Shown here one piece after another: positions 1 through 12,367 of a stretch of DNA of 64,000 nucleotides. Below the pieces are notes generated by a model, which was given only the letters and a program-made list of their open reading frames with translations, did no database searches and was not told where the DNA came from. Made by a program: the position numbers and the translations under genes. The stretch's first letter is position 1. Every line of letters begins with the position of its first letter. The stretch is taken from positions 62,001 through 126,000 of the forward strand of contig NZ_SLXL01000004.1 of assembly GCF_004345735.1 (NCBI RefSeq). Reading direction: 5' to 3'. This DNA is from Rhodovulum adriaticum (GTDB lineage Bacteria > Pseudomonadota > Alphaproteobacteria > Rhodobacterales > Rhodobacteraceae).

Positions 1-54
1 GGCCGGTCCCGCGGCGAGGGCGGCAAGGGCCAAGGCTGCGCTCCAGCGTTTCAA
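1..54 (-). CDS. 5' end of a gene for a probable exported protein (partial)
   Basis: Only 18 codons lie in the window. A TTG start preceded by a G-rich GGGGGGTGATCC stretch opens a peptide beginning MKRWSAALALAALAAGPA: a positive n-region followed by an alanine/leucine-rich hydrophobic core, as in a Sec signal peptide. It lies 106 nt downstream of the thiC stop on the same strand and could be co-transcribed with thiC. A perfect palindrome CGCAATTGCG (75-84) sits just upstream. The product cannot be named, and the TTG start is inferred from frame and composition. Confidence 0.35.
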   Translation of the reverse strand, partial: MKRWSAALALAALAAGPA

Positions 55-160
55 GGATCACCCCCCGTGTCTTGCGCAATTGCGGAACAATACCGGAAAA
101 ACCGCCCCGGGACCAGTCCGGCCCCAGGGCGGCGGGCACCTTTCCGCCAGCCCGCGCGAC

Positions 161-2155
<1,995 letters not shown>

Positions 2156-2286
2156 ATGGCGCCAGCAAACCAGCCCGCGGCGCCGGGGTCAAGCATGCGG
2201 CGCCGGGCGGGCTTGCATTCGGGCCGCCGCCCGATAGATGCTGCCGCCGCCGTCCGTCCCAGCCCACAGGCCCGAAAGGAGTTGCA

Positions 2287-3318
2287 ATGCAAGACGCCAG
2301 CGCCCTGACGCCCGACCGGATCCGCGAAATCCGCCAGCAGAAATCCACGATGCGCAGCCGCGACCTGGCGGACTCCCTGGGTATTGCAGAGGCCATGGTG
2401 GTCGCCGCCGAAATCGGCCACGGCGTCACCCAGATCGACGCCACCCCGGACGCGCTGATGCCGCTGATCCCCGCGATGGGCGAGGTCATGGCCCTGACCC
2501 GCAACGAAAACGCGGTGATCGAAAAGACCGGCCCCGTCACCGGCTATACCCCCGACACCGCGACCGTGCAGGGCCAAGGGTTCGAGTTGCGCCTGACGCC
2601 GCGCCACTGGATCCACGGGTTCGCCGTGGAAGAGCAGAAGGGCAAGCATCTGCGCCGTTCGATCCAGGTCTATGACGCGGCGGGGGACGCGGTGCACAAG
2701 ATCTATATCGGCGAGGACGCGACCGACGCAGACTGGGCCGGGCTGGTGGACAGCCTGCGGACCGAGGATCAGGGCCGCGTCCTGCCGCTGACCCCACGCC
2801 ACCCCGTCGCGCCGCCCCACGCCGACCCCGACCAGCGCGAGGCGCTGCGCGCCGCGTGGGACAGGCTGGGGGGGCGCAGCACGTTCCAGGGCATGCTGCA
2901 GGACCTGGGCATGAGCCGCCTTGCCGCCTATCGCGCGGCGGGGGCGCCCCATGCGCGCCCACTGTCCACCGATTGTATCGGGACGCTGCTGGACGGGCTG
3001 GCCGACCGCGCCCTGCCCTTTACCCTGCTGGTCGGCAATCCGGGCTGCACCGAAATCCACACAGGCCCCGCCGAAACGATCAAGCCCACCGGTCCGTGGC
3101 AGAACATCCTGGACCCCGCCTTCAACCTGCACCTGCGCGCCGATCGGGTGGCGGAACTGTGGGCGGTGACCAAGCCCGGCCAGCACGGCCCCGCCCTGTC
3201 GGTCGAGGCCTTCGACGCCGGGGGCGAGCTGATCGCGCAATTCTTCGGCCTGCGTGGGGGCGGCGCGGAAAACGCCGCCCAGTGGGCCGATTTGGTCGAC
3301 AGCCTGCCCGCGGCGTAA
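2287..3318 (+). CDS. hmuS: HemS/HmuS-family hemin-degrading or heme-trafficking protein
   Basis: 343-aa cytoplasmic protein with the duplicated HemS/ChuS architecture and the usual length (about 340-350 aa). Members bind heme brought in by TonB/ABC uptake and degrade it or pass it to heme oxygenase. Recognisable parts are the N-terminal REIRQQKSTMRSRDLADSLG helix region, LTPRHWIHGFAVEEQ (about 103-117) and GNPGCTEIHTG in the C-terminal half. Start ATG follows AGGAGTTGCA. Where characterised members carry the axial heme His (the region HxF in ChuS/HemS/PhuS), this one reads GGRSTFQGML (195-204), with no His; see findings. It is divergent from thiC, convergent with tex, and no heme transporter genes are nearby. 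Confidence 0.88.
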   Translation: MQDASALTPDRIREIRQQKSTMRSRDLADSLGIAEAMVVAAEIGHGVTQIDATPDALMPLIPAMGEVMALTRNENAVIEKTGPVTGYTPDTATVQGQGFELRLTPRHWIHGFAVEEQKGKHLRRSIQVYDAAGDAVHKIYIGEDATDADWAGLVDSLRTEDQGRVLPLTPRHPVAPPHADPDQREALRAAWDRLGGRSTFQGMLQDLGMSRLAAYRAAGAPHARPLSTDCIGTLLDGLADRALPFTLLVGNPGCTEIHTGPAETIKPTGPWQNILDPAFNLHLRADRVAELWAVTKPGQHGPALSVEAFDAGGELIAQFFGLRGGGAENAAQWADLVDSLPAA

Positions 3319-3322
3319 GCCC

Positions 3323-5623
<2,301 letters not shown>

Positions 5624-5716
5624 GGGCAACTCCTCGGCGATGTGGGAGCGCCTTGATAGCCGATGCCCCCGAACCCGCCAAGCCAGCCGTGACCTTTCAG
5701 ACCGGCGCCGGGCCGA

Positions 5717-6616
5717 TCATTCCGCCGCGACCTGCAGGGCGATGCCCGCCCGATGGGACGCGATCACATCCGACAGGTCCGGGTGCCGGCTGGCCATCGC
5801 CAGCGTCGCCTCCAGCATGCCCTGCTTGGACCCACAGTCGAACCGCCGCCCAGAGAAGTTGAACCCGGCCAGCCCCAGCCGCGCTGCATCGCGTGCGATG
5901 GCGTCGGTCAACTGGATTTCACCGCCCGCGCCCGGCGTCTGGCTGGCCAGCGTGTCGAAGATTGCCCCATCCAGAACATAGCGTCCGACCACCGCGTTCA
6001 TCGAGGGCGCATCTTCGGGCGCAGGTTTTTCGACCATACCGCGCGCGTGGATCAGGGGCCCCGTCTGCGAAATCGGATCAAGGACGCCATAGCGCGACAC
6101 GGTTTCCGGCGTGACCTCCATCGTGGCGACCATGTGGCCCGCGGAACTGGCCGCGTAGGCGTCAATCATCTCGCTCAGGCAGCCGGGTTCGGACAGGATC
6201 AGGTCGTCGGGCAGGATCACCGCCACCGGGCCGGGCAGCACATGGGACCGCGCGCGCAGCACCGCATGGCCCAGCCCCAGCGGTTCATGCTGCATGACGA
6301 ATTCCACCTCGTGTTCGTCCTCGTCCAGCGCGGCGGCGTGCAGGTTCTGGGCAATCTCGCTTTTTCCGCGGGCATGCAGGGTCGCGATCAGGTCGTGATC
6401 TGCGCGCACATGGCGTTCGATCGCGGATTTCGACGGGTGGCTGACGAAGACCATACGCTCGACCCCGGCGTCGCGCGCCTCGTCTATGGCGAACTGGATC
6501 AGCGGGGTGTCGATGACCGGCAACAGCTCTTTCGGGGTGGCCTTGGTCGCGGGCAGGAAACGGGTTCCCAACCCGGCCACGGGAAAGATCGCAGTGCGCA
6601 CTGTGTCGGTCGTCAT
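5717..6616 (-). CDS. galU: UTP-glucose-1-phosphate uridylyltransferase
   Basis: Makes UDP-glucose from UTP and glucose-1-phosphate for polysaccharide, LPS and osmolyte synthesis. 299 aa, normal for GalU. The nucleotidyltransferase signature AIFPVAGLGTRFLPATKATPKE lies at the N-terminus, with DTPLIQFAIDEA and the catalytic-region VEKPAPEDAP and FDCGSKQG motifs later. ATG at 6616 is supported by CCGAGGAG 6 nt upstream; an in-frame extension runs through a repeat and is rejected. A perfect 23-bp tandem repeat lies 40-86 nt upstream and may be its control site. The gene faces away from the gpsA-ggpS operon. Confidence 0.96.
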   Translation of the reverse strand: MTTDTVRTAIFPVAGLGTRFLPATKATPKELLPVIDTPLIQFAIDEARDAGVERMVFVSHPSKSAIERHVRADHDLIATLHARGKSEIAQNLHAAALDEDEHEVEFVMQHEPLGLGHAVLRARSHVLPGPVAVILPDDLILSEPGCLSEMIDAYAASSAGHMVATMEVTPETVSRYGVLDPISQTGPLIHARGMVEKPAPEDAPSMNAVVGRYVLDGAIFDTLASQTPGAGGEIQLTDAIARDAARLGLAGFNFSGRRFDCGSKQGMLEATLAMASRHPDLSDVIASHRAGIALQVAAE

Positions 6617-6656
6617 CTTGGTCTCCTCGGGGTTGGCTTTGCGGCGGCAGCACCGC

Positions 6657-6702
6657 AATACGCTTTGTTTCCCTAAATAAATACGCTTTGTTTCCCTAAA
6701 TA
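6657..6702. repeat. Perfect 23-bp tandem duplication upstream of galU
   Basis: Two identical, directly adjacent 23-bp units (6657-6679 and 6680-6702), each containing ACGCTTTGTTTCCCTAAA on the plus strand. The units are AT-rich in an otherwise GC-rich chromosome and lie 40 to 86 nt before the galU start codon. Spacing of 23 bp is about two helical turns, so two protein copies could bind the same face. No further copy was found in the window. Either a paired operator or a recent slippage duplication. Confidence 0.9.
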
Positions 6703-7223
6703 ATTGCTGCCATGCAGCGAAGCGGTCAAGCGCCACGCCAAGCGGCCAACGCACGGGCACCGGCACGTTTTAAAGCCTTCCAGGATTTGGGGTGAACCTG
6801 ATGGCCCTCCACAGCTCACAACCATATCCACTTGATATACATTTATTTTACAAGATCCCCACCCACGGCCCGCCACCCAAATGACAGTACAAAGCCCCAG
6901 GCCACACAGGCCGATTGCTCAGAAAGGTGGCGACAGCCTCACCCACGGGCTTGCCCAAGAATTAAGCAGTCGGTATATTTCCTACGCTTACTGAAGGAAA
7001 AAGGCTCGAAAACGGCACCACCACAATGCTGCACGGCGGCAGCGCCTTGAAACGAAGGCCCGGCCGCGTAGCTTGTAACATGTAAGGCCGCGCACCCTTG
7101 GATCCGGGCGAAACGACCAGGGATCGGTTGCGCGGCGAAAGACCGGGGCGCGCCCGTATGTGCCCTGGGCGACCGCATCGCCCCAAGGCGGTCGAAAGCT
7201 CTAGATCGGCAGACCCTAACCGG
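6703..7223. other. Gene-free interval between galU and the glucosylglycerol operon
   Basis: About 520 nt without a convincing gene: short ORFs on both strands lack ribosome sites and plausible protein composition. It contains locally AT-rich stretches, notably around 6825-6855 (TTGATATACATTTATTTTAC) and 6960-7000 (ATTAAGCAGTCGGTATATTT), that are the likeliest places for promoters of gpsA (rightward) or galU (leftward). No tRNA-like fold or clear terminator was recognised. The rightward leader to gpsA could exceed 200 nt. Confidence 0.6.
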
Positions 7224-8348
7224 ATGAGAGACAACATCGCATCAGACCCGTCATCAGCCCCCTACCGCCGCATCGCGGTGCTTGGCGCGGGATCCTGGGG
7301 AACCGCGCTGGCCGCGGTCCTTGCCCGTAACGGCCAATCCGTCGCCCTGTGGGCACGGCGGCCCGAACTTGCCGAACAGATCAACACGACCGGCCAGAAC
7401 CCCGATTACCTGCCCGGCATCGCCCTGCCCGACGGTATCACCGCAACCGCCAACCTGGCCCGCGCGCTGAGTGGGGCAGAGGCGGTGTTGATGGTCACCC
7501 CCTCTGCCACGCTACGCCAGATGTGCCGCAACGCGGCGCCGCACCTGCCCGACGGCATCCCCATTGCGCTGTGCGCCAAGGGGATCGAGCGGGGCAGCGG
7601 CCTGCTGCTGTCCGAGGTCGTCGCGCAAGAGTTGCCGGGCCACCCGGTCGGCGCGATCTCGGGGCCGACCTTCGCGCGCGAAACCGCTTTGGGGCATCCC
7701 ACCGCCGCGACTGTGGCCTTCCCCTTTGCCTATGCCGACCGGCTGGCACCCCTGGCCAGCCCGGCCGCACGGCTGGCCATGTCGCTGGGCGGCGGCGGGT
7801 TCCGCCCTTATGTCTCGGACGATCTGGTCGGGGTAGAGGTCGGCGGCGCGATCAAGAACGTGATTGCCATTGCGTGCGGGATGATGTCTGGCGCGGGCTT
7901 TGCCGAAAACACCCGTGCCGCCCTGATCGCCCGCGGCATGGACGAGATGAAGGCCCTGGCCGAGGCATTGGGCGGCAAACGCGAAACCGTCACCGGCCTG
8001 TCCGGCGCAGGCGACCTGACGCTGACCTGTTCTTCGGCAACCTCGCGCAACATGTCGCTGGGCATGCAGCTGGGCCAGGGTCTGCCGCGCGCGGTCTGTT
8101 TCGATGGCAGCCCCGTGGTGGTGGAGGGCGAGGTAAACGCCGCCTCGGTCATCGACCTGGCGCGCCGGATCGGCGTTGCCATGCCGATCTGTGAAACCGT
8201 GCACGCCATCCTGCACGAGGGCGCCGACCTGGAGCGCAGCTTTTCCGACCTGTGGACGCGCCCGATCGAGGCCGAGCCGCGCGCGCTGGACCTGATGCTG
8301 GACCATCCCTCGCCGACCGATCCCCTGCCCTTCGGAGAACCCGCATGA
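7224..8348 (+). CDS. gpsA: Glycerol-3-phosphate dehydrogenase [NAD(P)+]
   Basis: Reduces dihydroxyacetone phosphate to sn-glycerol-3-phosphate. 374 aa; Rossmann motif GAGSWG at 21-26, AISGPTFARE in the middle and the substrate/catalytic region EVGGAIKNVIAIACG and GLSGAGDLTLTC. ATG 7224 is chosen as it leaves a short N-terminal lead (MRDNIASDPS) before the Rossmann strand; no strong Shine-Dalgarno is visible, and a longer in-frame form from 7098 looks non-coding. Its stop overlaps the next start (ATGA), and two genes later is a glucosylglycerol-phosphate synthase, so this copy probably feeds glycerol-3-phosphate to osmolyte synthesis as well as to lipids. C-terminus has a roughly 25-aa extension. 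Confidence 0.95.
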   Translation: MRDNIASDPSSAPYRRIAVLGAGSWGTALAAVLARNGQSVALWARRPELAEQINTTGQNPDYLPGIALPDGITATANLARALSGAEAVLMVTPSATLRQMCRNAAPHLPDGIPIALCAKGIERGSGLLLSEVVAQELPGHPVGAISGPTFARETALGHPTAATVAFPFAYADRLAPLASPAARLAMSLGGGGFRPYVSDDLVGVEVGGAIKNVIAIACGMMSGAGFAENTRAALIARGMDEMKALAEALGGKRETVTGLSGAGDLTLTCSSATSRNMSLGMQLGQGLPRAVCFDGSPVVVEGEVNAASVIDLARRIGVAMPICETVHAILHEGADLERSFSDLWTRPIEAEPRALDLMLDHPSPTDPLPFGEPA

Positions 8349-9127
8349 CCATTGCACAAACCCTGACCCCGCCGCTGTCGGCCCGCCGCTTCGTGCTGGC
8401 CACCGATCTGGACGGCACCTTCTTGGGCGGATCGGAATCCGACCGGCGCACGCTTTATGACTGGATCGAGGCCAACCGCGTCAGCGTCGGGCTGATCTTC
8501 GTCACCGGCCGCGACCCTGCGTTCATCATGGAAATGTGCGCAGAGCGCGGGCTGCCCTGGCCCGATTACGTCGTGGGCGACGTGGGGACCACCATCGCCG
8601 AGGTGGTGCCGCGCCGCGCGATCAACCCCATCCCCGCGCTGGAGGCTGACATCGCCAACCGATGGGGCGACAAGGGCGCGGAGGTGCGCGAAACGCTGGA
8701 CGGGCACCCCGGCCTGACCCTGCAACCCACCGCGTTCCGCCACCGGGTCAGCTTCGATCTGGACCCGGCTGCCTATTGCCCCAGTGCCGAGGACAAGATC
8801 GCAGGCCTGGGCCTGGACTGGCTGATTTCGGACAACCGGTTTTTCGACGTGTTGCCCAAGGGTGTCTCCAAGGGGCCGTCGCTGCGGCGGCTGGTAGAGC
8901 ATCTGGGCATCCCCGAACATCGCGTGCTGGCTGCTGGCGACACGCTGAACGACCTGTCCATGCTGGAATGCGGGTTGAATGCGGTGGCCGTCGGCAATTC
9001 CGAACCCGCGCTGCTGGATCGCGTGCGCGAACTGGACCATCTGCACACCGCCCGCGCCCACGGCGCCGGCGGTATCCTGGAGGCCATCGCCGCCTTCGCC
9101 CTTCACGACACCCCGCAAGGAGCCTGA
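8345..9127 (+). CDS. HAD-family phosphatase, probable glucosylglycerol-3-phosphatase
   Basis: 260-aa HAD hydrolase of the sucrose-phosphatase/mannosyl-phosphoglycerate-phosphatase type (Cof-like cap). Nucleophile motif DLDGTF at 21-26 and the late GDTLNDLSML motif giving the Mg-binding acidic pair; FVTGRDP corresponds to motif II. Start overlaps the gpsA stop by 4 nt and its own stop is 1 nt from the ggpS start, so the three genes are translationally coupled. In Pseudomonas-type GgpPS enzymes a HAD phosphatase is fused to the synthase; here the same pair appears as separate genes. Function is inferred from this context; sucrose- or trehalose-phosphate are the alternative substrates. Confidence 0.8.
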   Translation: MTIAQTLTPPLSARRFVLATDLDGTFLGGSESDRRTLYDWIEANRVSVGLIFVTGRDPAFIMEMCAERGLPWPDYVVGDVGTTIAEVVPRRAINPIPALEADIANRWGDKGAEVRETLDGHPGLTLQPTAFRHRVSFDLDPAAYCPSAEDKIAGLGLDWLISDNRFFDVLPKGVSKGPSLRRLVEHLGIPEHRVLAAGDTLNDLSMLECGLNAVAVGNSEPALLDRVRELDHLHTARAHGAGGILEAIAAFALHDTPQGA

Positions 9128-9128
9128 A

Positions 9129-10628
9129 ATGCCCTCGAACCTGGTCATCGTCTATCACCGCCAACCCTATGAGGAGGTGGAAGTCGATGGGAAAACCGTC
9201 TTTCGCGAGAACAAGAGCCCCAACGGCATCGTGCCCACGCTGAAAAGCTTCTTCGGGCGGTTCGAAAGCGGCGCCTGGGTCGCCTGGAAACAGGCCGAGG
9301 ATACCTCTAACCCCGATTTCGACCGGGTGGTCGAGATCGAGGACGCCTATGGCAAATACACCGTGTCGCGCCTGCCGCTGACCGCCGAACAGGTCAAAAG
9401 CTTCTACCACGTTACCTCGAAAGAGGCGTTCTGGCCAATCCTGCATTCCTTCAAGGAACGCTATAACTACGACCCGGTCGATTGGCCCACCTTCCGCGAG
9501 GTGAACTGGGCCTTTGCCGAGGCCGCCGCCGCCGAGGCGGCAGAGGGCGCCGTGGTCTGGGTGCATGACTACAACCTGTGGCTGGTGCCGGGCTATCTGC
9601 GCACCATGCGCCCCGACCTGAAGATCAGCTTTTTCCACCACACGCCGTTTCCGTCGGCCGACATGTTCAATGTGCTGCCCTGGCGCAAGGAAATCGTCGA
9701 AAGCCTGCTGGCCTGCGACGTGGTCGGCTTTCACATCCCGCGCTATGCGGCAAACTTCGTGTCCGTTGCGCGCAGCCTGTGCGATGTCGATGTCACCCGC
9801 CGCGAAAAGGTAGACCCCGAATTCGCGGCCGAGGTCACGGCGCTGTCCGAACGCAGCGTGCCGACCGAACTGGTGCATGACGGGCGCGTCGTGGCGGTGC
9901 AGGCCTCGCCGGTGGGGGTGGATGCCGAGTATATCGACCGCGTCGCCCGCCTGCCCGAAACCGAGGATCGGCTGACCGATATTCGCGCCGATCTGGGCGG
10001 GGGCAAGCTGATCCTGTCGGTCGGGCGCACCGACTATACCAAGGGCGGGATCGAACAGTTGCTGAGTTTCGAACGCCTGCTGGAAACCCGCCCCGATCTG
10101 CGGGGCAAGGTGCGGCTGATGCATGTGTCCGTGCCCGCCAACCGCAACATGACCGTCTACGAGAATATCCAGAGCGACCTTGAGCAGATGGCCGGGCGCA
10201 TCAACGGCCGTTTCGGTACGCTGGACTGGCAGCCTATCGCGCTGATTTCCCGCGCGATCCCGTTCACCGAACTGGTGGCCTATTACCGCGCGGCGGATGT
10301 CGCCTGGATCACGCCACTGGCCGACGGGATGAACCTGGTGGCCAAGGAATTCTGCGCTGCCCGCGTCGATGGCGACGGGATGCTGGTGTTGTCGGAATTC
10401 GCGGGCGCCGCCGTGGAAATGGGGTCGGCCCTGCTGACCAACCCGTTTTCGCACCGTTCCATGGACAGCGCGATTTCACAAGCGCTGGAGATGGCCGAGG
10501 ACGAACGCCGCGACCGCATGGCGGCGCTGCATGACATCGTGCACCGCCACGATATCCGCTTCTGGGCAGAGGACCAGATGCGCGCCCTGCTGCCCGGCAC
10601 GTCGCCCGCCCCCTCGGCGGCGGCCTGA
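9129..10628 (+). CDS. ggpS: Glucosylglycerol-phosphate synthase (GT20)
   Basis: Transfers glucose from ADP-glucose (family activity) to glycerol-3-phosphate, giving glucosylglycerol phosphate, precursor of the compatible solute glucosylglycerol. 499 aa. The opening VIVYHRQPYEEVEVDGKTV and SPNGIVPTLKSFF (30-42) is the GgpS pattern rather than that of trehalose-phosphate synthase; shared GT20 elements follow: HDYNLWLVP (146-154), FFHHTPFPS (168-176), GRTDYTKGG, and DGMNLVAKEF. AAGGAG precedes the ATG. Position after gpsA and a HAD phosphatase gives all three steps from DHAP to glucosylglycerol. An OtsA assignment is less likely. Confidence 0.9.
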   Translation: MPSNLVIVYHRQPYEEVEVDGKTVFRENKSPNGIVPTLKSFFGRFESGAWVAWKQAEDTSNPDFDRVVEIEDAYGKYTVSRLPLTAEQVKSFYHVTSKEAFWPILHSFKERYNYDPVDWPTFREVNWAFAEAAAAEAAEGAVVWVHDYNLWLVPGYLRTMRPDLKISFFHHTPFPSADMFNVLPWRKEIVESLLACDVVGFHIPRYAANFVSVARSLCDVDVTRREKVDPEFAAEVTALSERSVPTELVHDGRVVAVQASPVGVDAEYIDRVARLPETEDRLTDIRADLGGGKLILSVGRTDYTKGGIEQLLSFERLLETRPDLRGKVRLMHVSVPANRNMTVYENIQSDLEQMAGRINGRFGTLDWQPIALISRAIPFTELVAYYRAADVAWITPLADGMNLVAKEFCAARVDGDGMLVLSEFAGAAVEMGSALLTNPFSHRSMDSAISQALEMAEDERRDRMAALHDIVHRHDIRFWAEDQMRALLPGTSPAPSAAA

Positions 10629-10637
10629 GGGCGCACG

Positions 10638-10654
10638 GCCCCGAATTTCGGGGC
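10638..10654 (+). terminator. Small hairpin after ggpS
   Basis: GCCCCG / CGGGGC, a 6-bp perfect stem with loop AATTT, starting 10 nt after the ggpS stop. There is no T-run behind it, so it may be a 3' stabiliser or a weak or Rho-assisted terminator separating the osmolyte operon from chrA. Confidence 0.35.
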
Positions 10655-10714
10655 TGGGCACCGCCCGGCGATGCGCTACCCTGTTCGCGGGCGTCAAGGC
10701 GACGGGCGGATGCA

Positions 10715-11905
10715 ATGAGCAACGACACCGAACACAGGCCGGCAGAGGTGTTTGCCGTCTTTCTGCGGCTGGGGCTGACCTCTTTCGGCGGGCCCATCGC
10801 GCATCTGGGCTATTTCCGGGACGAATTCGTGACCCGGCGGCGCTGGCTGTCGGACGCGGCCTATGCGGATCTGGTCGCGTTGTGCCAATTCCTGCCCGGC
10901 CCGGCGTCCAGCCAGGTGGGGTTTGCCCTGGGGTTGATGCGCGCGGGATGGCGCGGGGCGCTGGCGGCCTTTGCCGGGTTCACCCTGCCCTCTGCCCTGT
11001 TGTTACTGGCCTTTGCTCTGGGGGCGGATGCGATCGACGGCCCGCTGGGCACCGGCGCGCTGGCGGGGCTGAAGATCGTGGCCGTGGCCATCGTCGCGCA
11101 GGCGGTTCTGGGCATGTCGCGCAGCCTGTGCCCGGACCGCCCGCGCGCGGCCATCGCCCTGGGCGCGGTGGCGGTTCTGGCCTTTGTGCCGGGGGCCGCC
11201 GGCATGATCGGGGCCATCGTTCTGGGCGCGCTGGCAGGGCTGGTGCTGGGCGGCGAGGGCCGGTCCCTCGGCGGCCCGGTGGCCCCCGGCGTGACCCGGC
11301 GACAGGCCGGGCTGGCGCTTGCGGCCTTTTTCGGGCTGCTGATCCTGCTGCCGCTGGTGGCGGGCTGGGCGCAGGGATTGGCCGTGATCGACGGGTTCTA
11401 CCGCGCGGGGGCGCTGGTCTTTGGTGGCGGGCATGTGGTGCTGCCGCTGTTGCAGGCCGGGGTTGTCGCGCCCGGCTGGGTGTCCGAGGCCGATTTCCTG
11501 ACCGGCTACGGCGCGGCACAGGCGGTACCCGGCCCGCTGTTCACTTTCGCCGCCTACCTGGGCGCGATGCTGGACCCGGCCCCCAGCGGCATCACGGGCG
11601 CGGCGCTGGCACTGGGGGCGGTGTTCCTGCCCGGCTTTCTGGTTTTGGTGGGCGTTCTGCCGTTCTGGGACAGGTTCCGGGCGATGGGCCGGGCGCAGGC
11701 CCTGATGCGCGGGGCGAATGCGGCGGTCGTCGGCATCCTGGGTGCCGCGCTTTACGACCCGGTCTTTACAACGGCCATTGGGGACATGCGGGATTTCGCG
11801 CTGGCGCTGGCCTGTTTCCTGGCCCTGACCCTGTGGAAGGCCCCGGCACTGGCCGTCGTCGCCCTGGGCGCAGCGGGCGGCGCGGGGTTGGCGCTGCTGG
11901 GCTGA
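10715..11905 (+). CDS. chrA: Chromate transporter, ChrA family (two-domain)
   Basis: 396-aa inner-membrane protein with two homologous CHR halves, the long form of the family; characterised members export chromate by proton-linked transport. The N-terminal FLRLGLTSFGGPIAHLGYF and CQFLPGPASSQVGFALG motifs recur in the second half as GALVFGGGHVVLPLLQ and YGAAQAVPGPLFTFAAYLG. Many hydrophobic helices separated by short loops. The ribosome site is weak (GGGCGGATGCA). No chrB-type regulator is nearby, so the physiological substrate is uncertain. Confidence 0.9.
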   Translation: MSNDTEHRPAEVFAVFLRLGLTSFGGPIAHLGYFRDEFVTRRRWLSDAAYADLVALCQFLPGPASSQVGFALGLMRAGWRGALAAFAGFTLPSALLLLAFALGADAIDGPLGTGALAGLKIVAVAIVAQAVLGMSRSLCPDRPRAAIALGAVAVLAFVPGAAGMIGAIVLGALAGLVLGGEGRSLGGPVAPGVTRRQAGLALAAFFGLLILLPLVAGWAQGLAVIDGFYRAGALVFGGGHVVLPLLQAGVVAPGWVSEADFLTGYGAAQAVPGPLFTFAAYLGAMLDPAPSGITGAALALGAVFLPGFLVLVGVLPFWDRFRAMGRAQALMRGANAAVVGILGAALYDPVFTTAIGDMRDFALALACFLALTLWKAPALAVVALGAAGGAGLALLG

Positions 11906-11962
11906 CCCCGTTCAGGGGCCGCCAAACCACGCCATTCTTATGGTCCCCTTTGCGGACAGCGC

Positions 11963-12367
11963 TCAGGCGCCGGTTTCGCCCAGCTTGTCGTCGACCCGGG
12001 CGGCCAGCGCCTCGCTGCGGGCGGCCAGTTCGGCCAGGCTGTCGCTGACCGATTGCGGGATCACGGGAATTTCCACCCGCTCGGGCGGGGGCGGCGGGGC
12101 GGCCGCCATTTCAGCCAGTTCGGCCTCGGTCTCGGCCAGCTTGGCCTCTGCCGCGGCCAGCCGCTCTTCCATAGAGGCGGTGCGATCGGCCAGCATCAGA
12201 CCGGCCATCAGCAGCATGCGCGCCTCGGGCAGTCGTCCGATCTGCGACACCAGCGAGGAGGCCTCTGCATCCAGCGCGCGCGCGGCGGCCTGCAGATAGG
12301 CCTCTTCGCCCTCCTTGCAGGCCACCTCAAAGCTGCGCCCGCCGATCTCGATCTCGACATTAGGCAT
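11963..12367 (-). CDS. zapA: Cell division protein ZapA
   Basis: 134-aa ZapA-type protein that bundles FtsZ filaments at the division ring. N-terminus MPNVEIEIGGRSFEVAC and the EARMLLMAGLMLADR helix match the family; a long coiled coil follows (about 65-95), then a proline run (AAPPPPPERV) and a C-terminal extension. ATG 12367 follows AAAGGAGGACGGCA. Its start overlaps the 3' end of the upstream coiled-coil gene by 8 nt, so the two are translated together. The tail beyond residue 100 is longer than in E. coli ZapA. Confidence 0.9.
   Translation of the reverse strand: MPNVEIEIGGRSFEVACKEGEEAYLQAAARALDAEASSLVSQIGRLPEARMLLMAGLMLADRTASMEERLAAAEAKLAETEAELAEMAAAPPPPPERVEIPVIPQSVSDSLAELAARSEALAARVDDKLGETGA

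Noticed and set aside
9129-10628. Trehalose-6-phosphate synthase (OtsA) call for the GT20 gene
   Set aside because: N-terminal blocks YHRQPYEEV and SPNGIVPTLKSFF fit GgpS, and gpsA is in the operon; OtsA lacks these.
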